From Zhengella sp020637775 (GTDB lineage Bacteria; Pseudomonadota; Alphaproteobacteria; Rhizobiales; Rhizobiaceae), in the NCBI RefSeq assembly GCF_041397485.1, contig NZ_JAWKWO010000001.1, forward strand, positions 434,001 to 498,000: a DNA stretch of 64,000 nt, read 5' to 3'. The notes beneath the pieces were generated by a model. That model was not told the DNA's origin, did no database searches, and saw only the letters and a program-made list of their open reading frames with translations. Shown here in pieces: positions 45,412 through 54,991 of this stretch. Position 1 is the first letter of the stretch, and every line of letters begins with the position of its first letter. The translations under genes and the position numbers were made by a program.

Positions 45412-47292
45412 TCAGACGTCGGCCGGCCGGACCCGCACGACGACGCCCATGTCGTCCTGTTCGCGGGCGCGGCGCAGGCGCTCCTCGGCTTCCGTTGCCT
45501 CGCGCTGGCGGTCCCACATGTCGGCATAGAGGCCCTTCCTCGCCAGCAGTTCGCGATGCGTGCCCTGCTCCGCGATCAGCCCGTCGCGCAGCACGATGAT
45601 GGCATCGGCGCTGATGACGGTGGAAAGCCGGTGCGCGATGACCAGCGTGGTGCGCCCGCGCGACACCAGATCGAGCGCCGACTGGATTTCCTGCTCGGTA
45701 TGGGTATCGAGCGCCGATGTCGCCTCGTCGAGGATGAGGATGGGCGGGGCTTTCAGGATGGTGCGGGCGATGGCGACGCGCTGCTTCTCGCCACCCGACA
45801 GTTTCAGCCCGCGTTCGCCGACCATGGCCTTGTAGCCCTCGGGCAGTTTCTCGATGAAACCGGAAATCTGCGCCAGTTCGGCGGCGCGGCGCACCTCTTC
45901 CTCGCTGGCATCCGGGCGGCCGTAGCGGATGTTGTAGGCAATCGTGTCGTTGAAGAGAACCGTGTCCTGCGGCACCATGCCGATGGCTGCGCGCAGGCTC
46001 TCCTGTGTCACCATGCGCACGTCCTGCCCGTCGATGGTGATGGCGCCCGACTTCACGTCGTAGAAGCGGAACAGGAGCCGGGAAATGGTGGACTTGCCCG
46101 CCCCCGACGGCCCGACAATGGCCACGGTCCTGCCGGCAGGCACTTCAAAGGAAATGCCCTTGAGGATCTCGCGCTCGCGGTCATAGGCGAAGTGCACGTC
46201 CTCGAAGCGGATCGTGCCGGCATCGACGGCCAGCGGCGACGCGCCGGCCTTGTCCACCACCTCGGCCCTGACATCCAGCAGGTCGAACATCTGCTCGATA
46301 TCGGTCAGGCCCTGGCGGATCTCGCGATAGATGAAGCCGATGAAGTTGAGCGGAATGGCGAGCTGGATCAGCATGGCGTTGATGAAGACGAAATCGCCCA
46401 GCGTCTGCGTTCCGGCCTGTACTTCCAGTGCCGACATGACCATGGCCACGGCCATGCCGATGCCGAAAATCACCCCTTGCCCGAAGTTCAGCCAGCCAAG
46501 CGATGTCCAGGTCTGCGTGGCTGCCTTCTCGTAGCGCGCCATGGAGCGGTCGAAGCGGTCGGCCTCCATGGCCTCGTTGTTGAAATACTTCACCGTCTCG
46601 TAGTTCAGAAGCGAATCGATGGCCTTGGTGTTAGCGTCGGTGTCGGAATCGTTCATCTCGCGCCGGATCTGGATGCGCCAGTCCGATGCCTTGACCGTGA
46701 ACCAGGTATAGACCCAGACCGTGACGGCCACCACCGCCACATATTGCCAGCCATAGGTCACGGCGAAGATCACCGCCGTCAGGGCGAATTCGATGATCGT
46801 GGGGGCCGTGTTGAGAATGGTGAAGCGGACGATCGTCTCGATACCCTTGGTGCCGCGCTCGATGATGCGCGACAGGCCGCCGGTGCGCCGTTCCAGATGA
46901 AAGCGCAGCGACAGCTTGTGCATGTGAACGAAGGTGCGGTGGGCCAGTTGGCGCACGGCATATTGGCTGACGCGGGCGAACAGCGCATCGCGCAACTGGT
47001 TGAAGCCCTGCTGGCCGACGCGGGCGATGTTGTAGGCCAGCACCAGCGCAACCGGGGCCAGAAGGAACACCGGCAGCCCGCCGGGCAGATCGCCCTCACC
47101 GTTCAGCGCATCCGTCGCCCATTTGAAGAAATAGGGCACGAGCATGAGCACCAGCTTCGCAACAACGAGGAAAAACGCTGCCCAGACAACCCGCATCTTC
47201 AGGTCCGGCCTTCCCGCCGGCCACATATAGGGCCAGAGATTGCGCAGCGTCTGGAACGTGGAGCCGGAATCGGCGGAAACGGTCTTTGCCAA
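45412..47292 (-). CDS. ABC exporter, Atm1/HMT1 type (fused permease and ATPase)
   Basis: A 626-residue half-transporter that should form a homodimer. Six membrane helices span about 45-340; the ATPase has Walker A VGPSGAGKST, signature LSGGEKQRVAIA and Walker B ILILDEATSALD. The segment NYETVKYFNNEAMEADRF is typical of Atm1/HMT1 proteins, which export glutathione conjugates, including metal-glutathione, or a sulfur compound for iron-sulfur assembly. The ArsR gene 15 bases upstream suggests a metal-responsive role here. Confidence 0.92.
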   Translation of the reverse strand: MAKTVSADSGSTFQTLRNLWPYMWPAGRPDLKMRVVWAAFFLVVAKLVLMLVPYFFKWATDALNGEGDLPGGLPVFLLAPVALVLAYNIARVGQQGFNQLRDALFARVSQYAVRQLAHRTFVHMHKLSLRFHLERRTGGLSRIIERGTKGIETIVRFTILNTAPTIIEFALTAVIFAVTYGWQYVAVVAVTVWVYTWFTVKASDWRIQIRREMNDSDTDANTKAIDSLLNYETVKYFNNEAMEADRFDRSMARYEKAATQTWTSLGWLNFGQGVIFGIGMAVAMVMSALEVQAGTQTLGDFVFINAMLIQLAIPLNFIGFIYREIRQGLTDIEQMFDLLDVRAEVVDKAGASPLAVDAGTIRFEDVHFAYDREREILKGISFEVPAGRTVAIVGPSGAGKSTISRLLFRFYDVKSGAITIDGQDVRMVTQESLRAAIGMVPQDTVLFNDTIAYNIRYGRPDASEEEVRRAAELAQISGFIEKLPEGYKAMVGERGLKLSGGEKQRVAIARTILKAPPILILDEATSALDTHTEQEIQSALDLVSRGRTTLVIAHRLSTVISADAIIVLRDGLIAEQGTHRELLARKGLYADMWDRQREATEAEERLRRAREQDDMGVVVRVRPADV

Positions 47293-47307
47293 GAGGAATT
47301 TTCCTGT

Positions 47308-47658
47308 TCAGGACGCGGGGCCGGCAGCGCAGCAACCGGCCAGCAGGTCATGGAAATCGCCGCGCAGGCCGGCAAGCGCCGCACGGTTCAGCGAATAACG
47401 GGAGCGCTGGGCATCGGGTTCATAGGTCACGAAACCCGCCTCCACCAGCACCTTGAGATGCTGCGAGACAGTGGACTGGGCAAGCCCGGTCGTTTCCACC
47501 ACATCCTTGCAGCAGCAGGCATCGGCACAGGCCAGCCGCCTGAGAATGCGCAGCCGCGCCGGGTTGCCCAGCGCCGCAAGCCGGCGCGCCAAGTCGGCAT
47601 CGCTGGCGGTCTGGCGGCAAGGCTCTGCGGGCGAAAGGGATCGAGTCGCTTCATTCAT
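47308..47658 (-). CDS. ArsR family metal-responsive regulator
   Basis: A 116-residue winged-helix repressor. The recognition region is LAQSTVSQHLKVLVEAGFV. Cysteine sites suited to soft metals or arsenite are Cys44, the run Cys48-49-50 (ADACCCKDVVE), and a C-terminal pair Cys109-110. In ArsR the metal site is usually CVC in the same helix, so the three adjacent cysteines are a variation. It precedes the Atm1-type exporter in the same transcript, and a perfect inverted repeat covers its start codon, so it probably represses its own operon. Confidence 0.9.
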   Translation of the reverse strand: MNEATRSLSPAEPCRQTASDADLARRLAALGNPARLRILRRLACADACCCKDVVETTGLAQSTVSQHLKVLVEAGFVTYEPDAQRSRYSLNRAALAGLRGDFHDLLAGCCAAGPAS

Positions 47659-47689
47659 CGTTCATCGCCGATATACGATGAATGAAGCG
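47647..47689 (-). promoter_or_regulatory. Perfect 14-bp inverted repeat over the arsR start, candidate operator
   Basis: CGCTTCATTCATCG (47647-47660) and CGATGAATGAAGCG (47676-47689) are perfect reverse complements with a 15-base centre. A third TTCATCG half-site (47661-47667) follows directly. The ArsR start codon (47656-47658) lies inside the left arm. A bound dimer would block both transcription and the start region. Confidence 0.65.
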
Positions 47690-47742
47690 AATGCAAGAGG
47701 TCAGCCCGGCAAGATGCAAACGGCTTGCGAAAGCAAGCCCGT

Positions 47743-49911
47743 CTACTTCGCGCCGGATTCCTCGCCGCCGGAATCACCGTCCTGCACCGGCGTTTCCACC
47801 GTGCTCATGTCGGCGGTTTCGCCTTCCGGCGTCTGGTCGGGCACCCGGAAGACCTGCCCCGGCCAGATGCGGTCGGGATCGGCGATCTGTTCCTGATTGG
47901 CCAGATAGATGGTGGAATAGCGCACACCTCGCCCGTAGACCCGGCGCGAAATCTGCCACAGCGTGTCGCCGCGCCGGATGATGACCGAGCCGTCCGTTGC
48001 CTCCAGCGCCGGCGCGGTGGTGGCCACCGTTTCGGAAACGCTGCCGGGCATGGCCGCCGGTTCATCCCCGACCGTTGCGGCCTTGATGTCTGCCGGTGCA
48101 GTGGCACCACCATCCGGTTCGGGGGCGGCTTGTCCGCCGCTTTCGGGCGGGCTGGAGCCATCGGTACCGGGTTCGGCCGCGGCCAGCCTCTCACCGGACC
48201 GGGCCCCGGCGTCTTCCCGGGCAGGCTGCTGTTGCGCGCTTCCGGCCTGCGTTGCGGTCCGGGCGGGTTCCTCGGCGTCCGTGGCGGGTTGCGCGGCGCG
48301 CTCCCGGGTGCCCGTACCGGCTTGCGGTTCCGGCTGTCGCGGCGCCACCGCCGCGATGGCCTCGCCCTCGGCGCGCCGGAAGGGCACGGCTGCGCGGGCA
48401 ATCACATCGGCATTGTTGGCGGCCAGAAGATCGGCCCGAACGATATAGTCGCCGACCGGCAGGTCTCGCGTCGCCTCGACAAGGAAACGCCCGCCATCGG
48501 TGACCGGCGCATCGCCGAGAAGAATCTCATTGGCATAGACGCGCACGCGCGCACCGCCGGTTGCAGCGCCGGCGACAAAGACGCGGCGTCCCTCGATCTC
48601 GACTGCCTCGACAAGCACCAGGGGCTTTTCCGCGGCCCTGGCGGGCGCAGCGTCAGGTTCCGGCCTTGGCGCGGCGTCGGTCGCGGTCTGCTGCTTTTCG
48701 CCATCCGCCGTGCCGGCTTCCCGGCCAGCGGACGGATCGGCCACGGCCGTTTGCACAGGCGCGTCACCGGAGGCGCTTGCGGTATCCTCACGCGGCTTCA
48801 TCGCCGGATCCGGCTGCCCGGCAGCATCGCCATCGGCGGAAGGGGCTGCTTCACCCGCGCCACCGGGCGACCGGGGTGTGCCGGCGGCTTGTTGCGCCTC
48901 TGGCGCGCGCGTCTCCTGCGACGCGGCATCGCCGGCCGGCGATGCCGCCCCGGCTTCGCCAGCCGTCTCGTTGGCCGTTCCCTCCCTGCCTTCCTGAGCG
49001 GCATCGGGGTTTTCCGGCACAGGATCAGCGCCTTGTGGGGCGGCATCAGCGGCTTGCCGATCGGAACCAATCCCGGGCGTGGCCATGGCGACGGTCTCGT
49101 CAGCCCCGGTCCCGGCTGCCGTCTGTCCGCTTCCGCCTTCCCTGCCCGCCTGAAGCGTGGCGGCGCCCTGCGTGCCAGCCGCGCCGTCCTCGCGGCCATC
49201 CGGCGCGGGTTCGGCCTGAGCCGGCGCGGTTTCTGTCCGTGCCGTCTGCGCCGGCGCCGCGTCCTGCGGCTTGGGCCGCGGCGGGGCCGGCGTGGTGATC
49301 AGGCGGCTGGGTTTGCCCGGCTCCTCAACCAGGGCCAACACCTGGCCTTCCTCGGTTTCCGGCACGGCGACAATGGCCGTTTCGAGCGACGTGGCGGCGC
49401 GGCCGTCGGTTTCGGTCGAGCGCAGGACAAGCTGGTAATCGCCGGGCTTGAGCGGGATGTCGAGAACGATGGCGAAATCGCCGGAAAGGCTCGCCTTGGT
49501 CTCGCCAAGCTTGCGGGTGCCGGAAATCAGTTCGACGCCGGCTTCCGCCCCGGCGGAACCGGCCACGACGAGGGAGCCGTCCGGTTCCACGCGCACGATG
49601 TCGAAGGAAGGCGTGGTGACCTGCGGGGCCGGCGCGCTTTCCTGCCCGCCGTCGTCCTGCGCCGAAGCCATGTCCTGCGCAGTGCCGGCGGCGGTTGAAG
49701 CGGGCTGTCCGCCCTGCCCCTCGGCGCGATCCGCGGCCGGGCTGCTTTCCGTGCCACCGGCCTTTTGTTCCGTAACAGCAGGCGTGCGAGCGGCCTCGCG
49801 GCTTGCGCCGGGCTCGTTGAACGGGCTCAAGCCGGACATATATGCAAAGACCGCGGCGACGACAATCGCCACCGCCACACCAGCCCACTGGACGACCTTG
49901 ACCGGTTTCAT
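47743..49911 (-). CDS. LysM domain protein with two Ig-like modules
   Basis: A 722-residue envelope protein. One N-terminal helix (about 9-26) anchors it in the membrane. Two similar Ig-like modules lie at about 103-184 and 431-515 (compare LKPGDYQLVLRS and LPVGDYIVRADL). Between and after them are long Ala/Pro/Glu-rich linkers of low complexity. The C-terminal LysM (about 643-692, IIRRGDTLWQISRRVYG, ending WPGQVFRVPD) should bind peptidoglycan. Its role is probably structural in the envelope. Confidence 0.88.
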   Translation of the reverse strand: MKPVKVVQWAGVAVAIVVAAVFAYMSGLSPFNEPGASREAARTPAVTEQKAGGTESSPAADRAEGQGGQPASTAAGTAQDMASAQDDGGQESAPAPQVTTPSFDIVRVEPDGSLVVAGSAGAEAGVELISGTRKLGETKASLSGDFAIVLDIPLKPGDYQLVLRSTETDGRAATSLETAIVAVPETEEGQVLALVEEPGKPSRLITTPAPPRPKPQDAAPAQTARTETAPAQAEPAPDGREDGAAGTQGAATLQAGREGGSGQTAAGTGADETVAMATPGIGSDRQAADAAPQGADPVPENPDAAQEGREGTANETAGEAGAASPAGDAASQETRAPEAQQAAGTPRSPGGAGEAAPSADGDAAGQPDPAMKPREDTASASGDAPVQTAVADPSAGREAGTADGEKQQTATDAAPRPEPDAAPARAAEKPLVLVEAVEIEGRRVFVAGAATGGARVRVYANEILLGDAPVTDGGRFLVEATRDLPVGDYIVRADLLAANNADVIARAAVPFRRAEGEAIAAVAPRQPEPQAGTGTRERAAQPATDAEEPARTATQAGSAQQQPAREDAGARSGERLAAAEPGTDGSSPPESGGQAAPEPDGGATAPADIKAATVGDEPAAMPGSVSETVATTAPALEATDGSVIIRRGDTLWQISRRVYGRGVRYSTIYLANQEQIADPDRIWPGQVFRVPDQTPEGETADMSTVETPVQDGDSGGEESGAK

Positions 49912-50039
49912 GCCCCATTCACCCTTGTGTTCATCTGTCGCGCCCTTTTAGACCCAGTCGCCCCGGGCCTCAAGAAACCCGGTGCGCCGCGCCTTTCGCG
50001 CTCTTGACCGCCCTCGCCTCGAAGGACAAAAAGAAGGCC

Positions 50040-50648
50040 ATGATCACGATATCTTCCATTTGCGTTTATTGCGGTTCTTCCGATGGAGCCAGAGAAATCT
50101 ATCGCGAGGCCGGCTTTCGGCTTGGCCAGGCCATTGCCGAGGCGGGTCTCAGGCTGGTCTACGGCGGCGGCACACGCGGCATCATGGGTGCCGTGGCCGA
50201 GGGCGCGGTCGCCCATGGCGGCAAGATTACCGGCATCATCCCACGCTTCCTGATGCGCAAGGAAGCACCGGAGGCAGCCGGCAACAACCTTGACGAACTG
50301 GTCGTCACCGAGACCATGCACGAGCGCAAGCATGCGCTGTTCCAGCGTTCCGACGCCTTTGTCGCCATGCCCGGAGGCATCGGCACCGTGGAGGAGATCG
50401 TGGAAATGATGACCTGGGCGCAGCTTGGCCACCACACCAAGCCGATGGTTTTCGGCAATATCGGCGGCTACTGGGGTCCAATGGTCGAGATGATGGACCA
50501 CATGAGGACGGAAGGTTTCATCCATACCGCGAACCGGGTGAGGCCGCTGGTGATCGATACGGTGGGGGATATCGTGCCCGCCGTCCTGGAAGCCGCGCGC
50601 CAAGCCGAGACGCCGGCAGGCGAACCGGCGGTGATCGAACGCCTGTAA
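50040..50648 (+). CDS. LOG family protein (TIGR00730), probable nucleotide phosphoribohydrolase
   Basis: A 202-residue Rossmann-fold protein of the Lonely Guy family, which releases bases from nucleoside 5'-monophosphates and makes active cytokinins in plants. It has VYCGSS, YGGGTRGIMGAVA, and the catalytic motif PGGIGTVEE, with MHERKHAL upstream. The start at 50040 (MITISSICVYCG) is chosen over a TTG at 50004 that would add 12 basic residues. Confidence 0.9.
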   Translation: MITISSICVYCGSSDGAREIYREAGFRLGQAIAEAGLRLVYGGGTRGIMGAVAEGAVAHGGKITGIIPRFLMRKEAPEAAGNNLDELVVTETMHERKHALFQRSDAFVAMPGGIGTVEEIVEMMTWAQLGHHTKPMVFGNIGGYWGPMVEMMDHMRTEGFIHTANRVRPLVIDTVGDIVPAVLEAARQAETPAGEPAVIERL

Positions 50649-50720
50649 GCCCGGCCTGCGGCCAGGACGGCCAGGGCACTCCGCTTGCCGGCATTGCCAG
50701 CCCAACACGGGACATGAGCC

Positions 50721-52268
50721 ATGACAGACACGACACGGCCGGCGCTTGAAGTGCGCAATGCCCGCAAGGGCGACATCGACGGCATCATCGCGCTGTGCCG
50801 GCGGGTCTATCCGCAGGAAACGGCCTACACGCCCGGCATGATCCGCGGCCATATCAATGCCTTTGCCGAAGGGCAGTTCGTCGCGCTCTACGAGGGCGTG
50901 GTGGTGGGTTATGCGGCCTCGCTGATCCTGCGCGAATCCCGTGTGATGCGTGCCCATAGCTGGTCGGAGGTGACCGGTGGCGGCTATGCCAGCCAGCATT
51001 TCGCCGGCGGCGACTGGCTCTACGGCATCGAGGTGATGGTGCATCCCGACTACCGCCGGCTGCGCATCGGCAAGCGCCTCTATCAGGCGCGCGAACGGCT
51101 GGCCACCGAACTGGGCCTGAAGGGCATTGCCTTTGGCGGGCGCATTCCGGGCTTTGCCCGCAAGCGCAAGCACTATCCCGATCCGCAGGCCTATGTGGAA
51201 GCGGTGATGGCCGGCGACATCCGCGACAGCGTGATGAGCTTCCAGATGCGGGCCGGCTTCGAGCCGGTCATGGCGCTGAAGGACTACAATCCCGACGACA
51301 CGCCGTCTGGCGGTCACGCGGTGCTGATGGTCTGGCGCAATCCTTATCTGCATGCCTCCATCGAGAACCAGCCGGTGACGCGGGCCAACCCGGAAGTGGT
51401 GCGCGTGGCGACCGTGCAGATGCAGGCGCGCACGCTGTCCGACACCGGCGCGTTTTACAAGGCGGTGGATTACTTCGTTACCGTCGCTTCCGATTACGGC
51501 GCGGATTTCGTCGTGTTTCCGGAATATTTCTCCCTGCAATTGCTGTCGGTGGAAGAGGAGGAACTGGCGCCGGAACCGGCGATCCGGCGCGCCGCCGAAC
51601 ACACCGACACGCTGGTCGAACGGATGCGCCAGATGGCCATCCAGCGGGCGATCAACATCATTGGCGGTTCCCACCCGGTGCTGGGCGAGGATGGCGAGAT
51701 CCGCAATGTCTGCCATGTCTTCCTGCGCGACGGTTCGGTGCATGTGCGCGAGAAGATCCACCCCACGCCCGACGAGCGGGAGGCCTGGAACGTGCAGGGC
51801 GGCGACGGAGTGGACGTGATCGAGACCGATTGCGGGCCGGTGGGCGTGATGATCTGCTACGATTCCGAATTTCCCGAAATCGCGCGGCGGCTGACGGACC
51901 AGGGCGCGCGCATCCTCTTCGTGCCCTTCAACACCGATACGCGCCACGGCTACCTGCGGGTGCGATATTGCTGCCAGGCCCGCGCCATCGAAAATCAGAG
52001 CTACGTGGTCACGTCGGGCATGGTGGGCAATCTCGACAATGTGTCGAATCTCGACATCCAGTATGCCCAGTCGGCGGTTTTCACGCCCTGCGACTTCCCC
52101 TTCGCGCGCGACGGCATCGCGGCGGAAGCCAGCGAGAACGTGGAGATGATCACGGTAGCCGACCTCAATCTCGCCACGGTGCAATGGGCGCGCGCGCAAG
52201 GCTCCGTGCGTAACCTGCGCGACCGCCGCTTCGACCTCTACCGCACCCGCTGGGCCGACGGCGGCTGA
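50721..52268 (+). CDS. GNAT acetyltransferase / carbon-nitrogen hydrolase fusion
   Basis: A 515-residue two-domain enzyme. Residues about 1-215 form a GNAT domain with the acetyl-CoA loop YRRLRIGKRLY. Residues about 230-510 form a nitrilase-type hydrolase with the triad Glu268 (FPEYFS), Lys345 (REKIHPT) and Cys379 (MICYDSEFPE). Such fusions occur across bacteria; the substrate is not known, though an acylated amine or amide processed by both halves is plausible. Confidence 0.92.
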   Translation: MTDTTRPALEVRNARKGDIDGIIALCRRVYPQETAYTPGMIRGHINAFAEGQFVALYEGVVVGYAASLILRESRVMRAHSWSEVTGGGYASQHFAGGDWLYGIEVMVHPDYRRLRIGKRLYQARERLATELGLKGIAFGGRIPGFARKRKHYPDPQAYVEAVMAGDIRDSVMSFQMRAGFEPVMALKDYNPDDTPSGGHAVLMVWRNPYLHASIENQPVTRANPEVVRVATVQMQARTLSDTGAFYKAVDYFVTVASDYGADFVVFPEYFSLQLLSVEEEELAPEPAIRRAAEHTDTLVERMRQMAIQRAINIIGGSHPVLGEDGEIRNVCHVFLRDGSVHVREKIHPTPDEREAWNVQGGDGVDVIETDCGPVGVMICYDSEFPEIARRLTDQGARILFVPFNTDTRHGYLRVRYCCQARAIENQSYVVTSGMVGNLDNVSNLDIQYAQSAVFTPCDFPFARDGIAAEASENVEMITVADLNLATVQWARAQGSVRNLRDRRFDLYRTRWADGG

Positions 52269-52290
52269 AGCGGCCCTGCCCCGGCGCGTC

Positions 52291-53247
52291 TCAGGTCTTC
52301 TGCCCCGGCTCCACGTCGGGCAGGCGGGCGCGGGCGCGGCGCGCGCCCGATGCCATGGACCAGCTATAGATGACCAGCGCGGCCCAGATGAAGCCGAAGG
52401 CGACGAGGCGCGTCATGTCGAACGGTTCGCGGAAGGCGAAGACGGCGATGATGAAGATTATCGACGGCGCGATGTACTGCATGATGCCGATGGTCGACAG
52501 GCGCAGCCGCTTGGCGCCGTTGGCATAGGAAATGAGCGGCACCGCGGTGACGAGGCCGGCACCGGCCAGCAGCGCCATGTCGCGCCAGTCGCCGCCGGCG
52601 AAATGGTTCTGCCCGGTCAGCGACAGCCAGATGAGGTAGCCGAGCGCGAAGGGCGACAGGATCAGCACTTCCAGCAGGAAGCCCTGGTTCGGGCCTATGG
52701 GCAACGTCTTGCGGAAAAAGGCATAGAAGCCCCAGGACACGCACAGCGCCAGCGAGACCCAGGGAAGGCCGCCGCTCTCCACCGTCAGGATCGCCACGGC
52801 GACCACCGCGAAGGCGATGGCGACCCATTGCGCGCGATTCAGCCGCTCCTTGAGCAGCGTGGCTGCCAGCAGCACCGAAAATAGCGGGTTTATGTAGTAG
52901 CCGAGCGCCGTCTCCACCGTGCGCCCGTTGCCGACGGCCCAGACATAGACGCCCCAGTTGATGGAAATGAGTCCGGCTGTCAGCATGGCCATGCGGATCA
53001 TGGGCCAGGAGCGGAGCGCTGCCTTCAGATCGGCCGTGCGGCGCAGCGCAACCAGCACCACGCCGGCAATCGGCACGGACCAGAGCGCGCGATGGGCCAC
53101 CACTTCGGCTGCGGGCACATGGGCCAGTGCCTTCATGTAGAAGGGCAGGAAGCCCCACATCAGGTAGGCGGCGAGCGCGAACAGGAAGCCGTCCAGCGTG
53201 TCGCGATTGTCCGCCGGCGCTTGCGGCGCGGTCTTGTCGTCAGCCAT
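52291..53247 (-). CDS. rarD: EamA family transporter RarD
   Basis: A 318-residue inner-membrane protein with ten hydrophobic helices, of the drug/metabolite transporter superfamily. The segments WGFLPFYMKAL, HRALWSVP, SINWGVYVWAV and LGYYINPLFSVLL match RarD. The start at 53247 has a good ribosome-binding site (GGAGGG). The N-terminal polar tail precedes helix 1. RarD is associated with chloramphenicol sensitivity in other species, but its natural substrate is unknown. Confidence 0.92.
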   Translation of the reverse strand: MADDKTAPQAPADNRDTLDGFLFALAAYLMWGFLPFYMKALAHVPAAEVVAHRALWSVPIAGVVLVALRRTADLKAALRSWPMIRMAMLTAGLISINWGVYVWAVGNGRTVETALGYYINPLFSVLLAATLLKERLNRAQWVAIAFAVVAVAILTVESGGLPWVSLALCVSWGFYAFFRKTLPIGPNQGFLLEVLILSPFALGYLIWLSLTGQNHFAGGDWRDMALLAGAGLVTAVPLISYANGAKRLRLSTIGIMQYIAPSIIFIIAVFAFREPFDMTRLVAFGFIWAALVIYSWSMASGARRARARLPDVEPGQKT

Positions 53248-53361
53248 GGATGACCCTCCAGGGCCGCTCCTTGGCACAGACGGTCCGGCGCGACCAGCCA
53301 GAAAAGCTGATGGGTGAGACGCGGGACGTTGAAGCGAAGCGGTGCGGCAAGATGCCGGCCG

Positions 53362-54978
53362 CTACTCCGCCGCCATCAGGCCGGCCAGTTCGCGGTTCTT
53401 CATCAGCTTGTAGACGATGGAATCCATCAGCGCCTGGAAAGAAGCGTCGATGATGTTGTCGGAGACGCCGACCGTCCACCAGCGGGCATCGGTCGCGTCG
53501 GTCGATTCGATCAGCACGCGGGTAATCGCCTCGGTGCCGCCATTGAGGATGCGCACCTTGTAATCGGCCAGTTCCAGGTCGCCGATCTCGTCCTGGAAGC
53601 GGCCGAGATCCTTGCGCAGCGCGATGTCCAGCGCGTTGACCGGGCCATGGCCCTCGGCCACCGACAGTTTCTGCTCGCCGTCTACCTCGACGCGCACGAT
53701 GGCTTCCGACACCGTTTTCAATTGCCCGTTGGCATCGAAGCGGCGCTCCACCATGCAGCGGAAGCTTTCCACCTTGAAGAAATGCGGCACCTCGCCCAGC
53801 GTGCGCCGCGCCAGCAGTTCGAAGGACGCGTCCGCGCCCTCGTAGGAATAGCCCTGGGCCTCGCGCTCCTTGACCAGCGAGATAAGCGTGTCGAGGCGCG
53901 GATCATCCTTGGCGACGGCAATGCCGCGGCGCTTCAACTCGTTGATGAAGTTGGATTTTCCGCCCTGGTCCGAGACCATGACCCGGCGCGTGTTGCCCAC
54001 CGTTTCCGGCGGCACATGCTCATAGGTTTCCGGCTCCTTCAGCAGCGCGGAGGCATGGATGCCGGCCTTGGTGGCGAAGGCCGAGGCGCCGACATAGGGC
54101 AGTTGCGCGTCCGGCGCGCGGTTCAGCAATTCGTCGAAGCCGCGCGAAAGCCGCGTGATGCCGGCCAGTGCTTCTGCCGTGATGCCGGTCTCGAAGCGGC
54201 CGGCATAGGCGGATTTCAGCATCAGGGTGGGGATGATGGCGATGAGGTTGGCATTGCCGCAGCGTTCGCCAATGCCGTTCAACGTGCCCTGCACCTGGCG
54301 GCAGCCGGCCTCGATGGCGGCCAGCGAATTGGCCACGGCCTGGCCGGTGTCGTCATGGGCATGGATGCCGAGGCGATCTCCGGGCACACCGGCGGCGATC
54401 ACCGCCCGCACGATCTCGCGTATTTCTGCAGGCAGCGTGCCGCCATTGGTGTCGCACAGCACGATCCAGCGTGCGCCCGCGTCAAAGGCGGTCCTGGCGC
54501 AGGCCAGCGCATAATCCGGATTGGCCTTGTAGCCGTCGAAGAAATGCTCGCAATCGACCATGGCTTCCTTGCCGGCGGCGACCGTTGCCGCGACGGAGGC
54601 GGCGATGCATTCGAGATTTTCCTCGTTGGTGCAGCCGAGCGCCACGCGCACGTGGTAGTCCCAGCTTTTCGCCACGAAGCAGATGGCATCCGACGCAGCC
54701 TGGACAAGGGCGGTCAGGCCCGGATCGTTGGAGGCGGAGATGCCGGCGCGCTTGGTCATGCCGAAAGCGACGAATTTCGCGGCCTGGGTGCGCTTCTTCG
54801 CGAAGAAGGCCGTGTCGGTGGGATTGGCGCCCGGATAGCCGCCCTCGACATAGTCGATGCCGAAGTCATCGAGCATTTTCGCGATGGCGATCTTGTCTTC
54901 CACCGAGAAGTCCACGCCCGGCGTCTGCTGGCCGTCGCGCAATGTCGTGTCGAAAAGATAGATGCGCTCGCTGGTCAT
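53362..54978 (-). CDS. cimA: Citramalate synthase
   Basis: A 538-residue enzyme that condenses pyruvate with acetyl-CoA, the first step of the threonine-independent isoleucine route. It has the DRE-TIM opening LFDTTLRDGQQTPGVDF, the metal-site segment GIHAHDDTGQAVANS, and a C-terminal regulatory domain like that of 2-isopropylmalate synthase. The length and the segment VEGGYPGANPTD fit the CimA branch better than LeuA. A 43-residue membrane ORF lies 13 bases upstream. Confidence 0.93.
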   Translation of the reverse strand: MTSERIYLFDTTLRDGQQTPGVDFSVEDKIAIAKMLDDFGIDYVEGGYPGANPTDTAFFAKKRTQAAKFVAFGMTKRAGISASNDPGLTALVQAASDAICFVAKSWDYHVRVALGCTNEENLECIAASVAATVAAGKEAMVDCEHFFDGYKANPDYALACARTAFDAGARWIVLCDTNGGTLPAEIREIVRAVIAAGVPGDRLGIHAHDDTGQAVANSLAAIEAGCRQVQGTLNGIGERCGNANLIAIIPTLMLKSAYAGRFETGITAEALAGITRLSRGFDELLNRAPDAQLPYVGASAFATKAGIHASALLKEPETYEHVPPETVGNTRRVMVSDQGGKSNFINELKRRGIAVAKDDPRLDTLISLVKEREAQGYSYEGADASFELLARRTLGEVPHFFKVESFRCMVERRFDANGQLKTVSEAIVRVEVDGEQKLSVAEGHGPVNALDIALRKDLGRFQDEIGDLELADYKVRILNGGTEAITRVLIESTDATDARWWTVGVSDNIIDASFQALMDSIVYKLMKNRELAGLMAAE

Positions 54979-54991
54979 GGTTCCTGCCCCC

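Noticed and set aside
45406..47685. A 759-codon plus-strand frame opposite the Atm1-type exporter
   Set aside because: Antisense to a complete ABC exporter; composition rich in His, Gln and Asp, typical of shadow translation.
47725..49698. A 657-codon plus-strand frame opposite the LysM protein
   Set aside because: Gly/Arg-rich shadow of a low-complexity gene; the minus-strand LysM and membrane anchor are clear.
49908..52199. A 763-codon minus-strand frame opposite the LOG and GNAT-nitrilase genes
   Set aside because: It spans two real genes and their gap, with no motif or ribosome-binding site.
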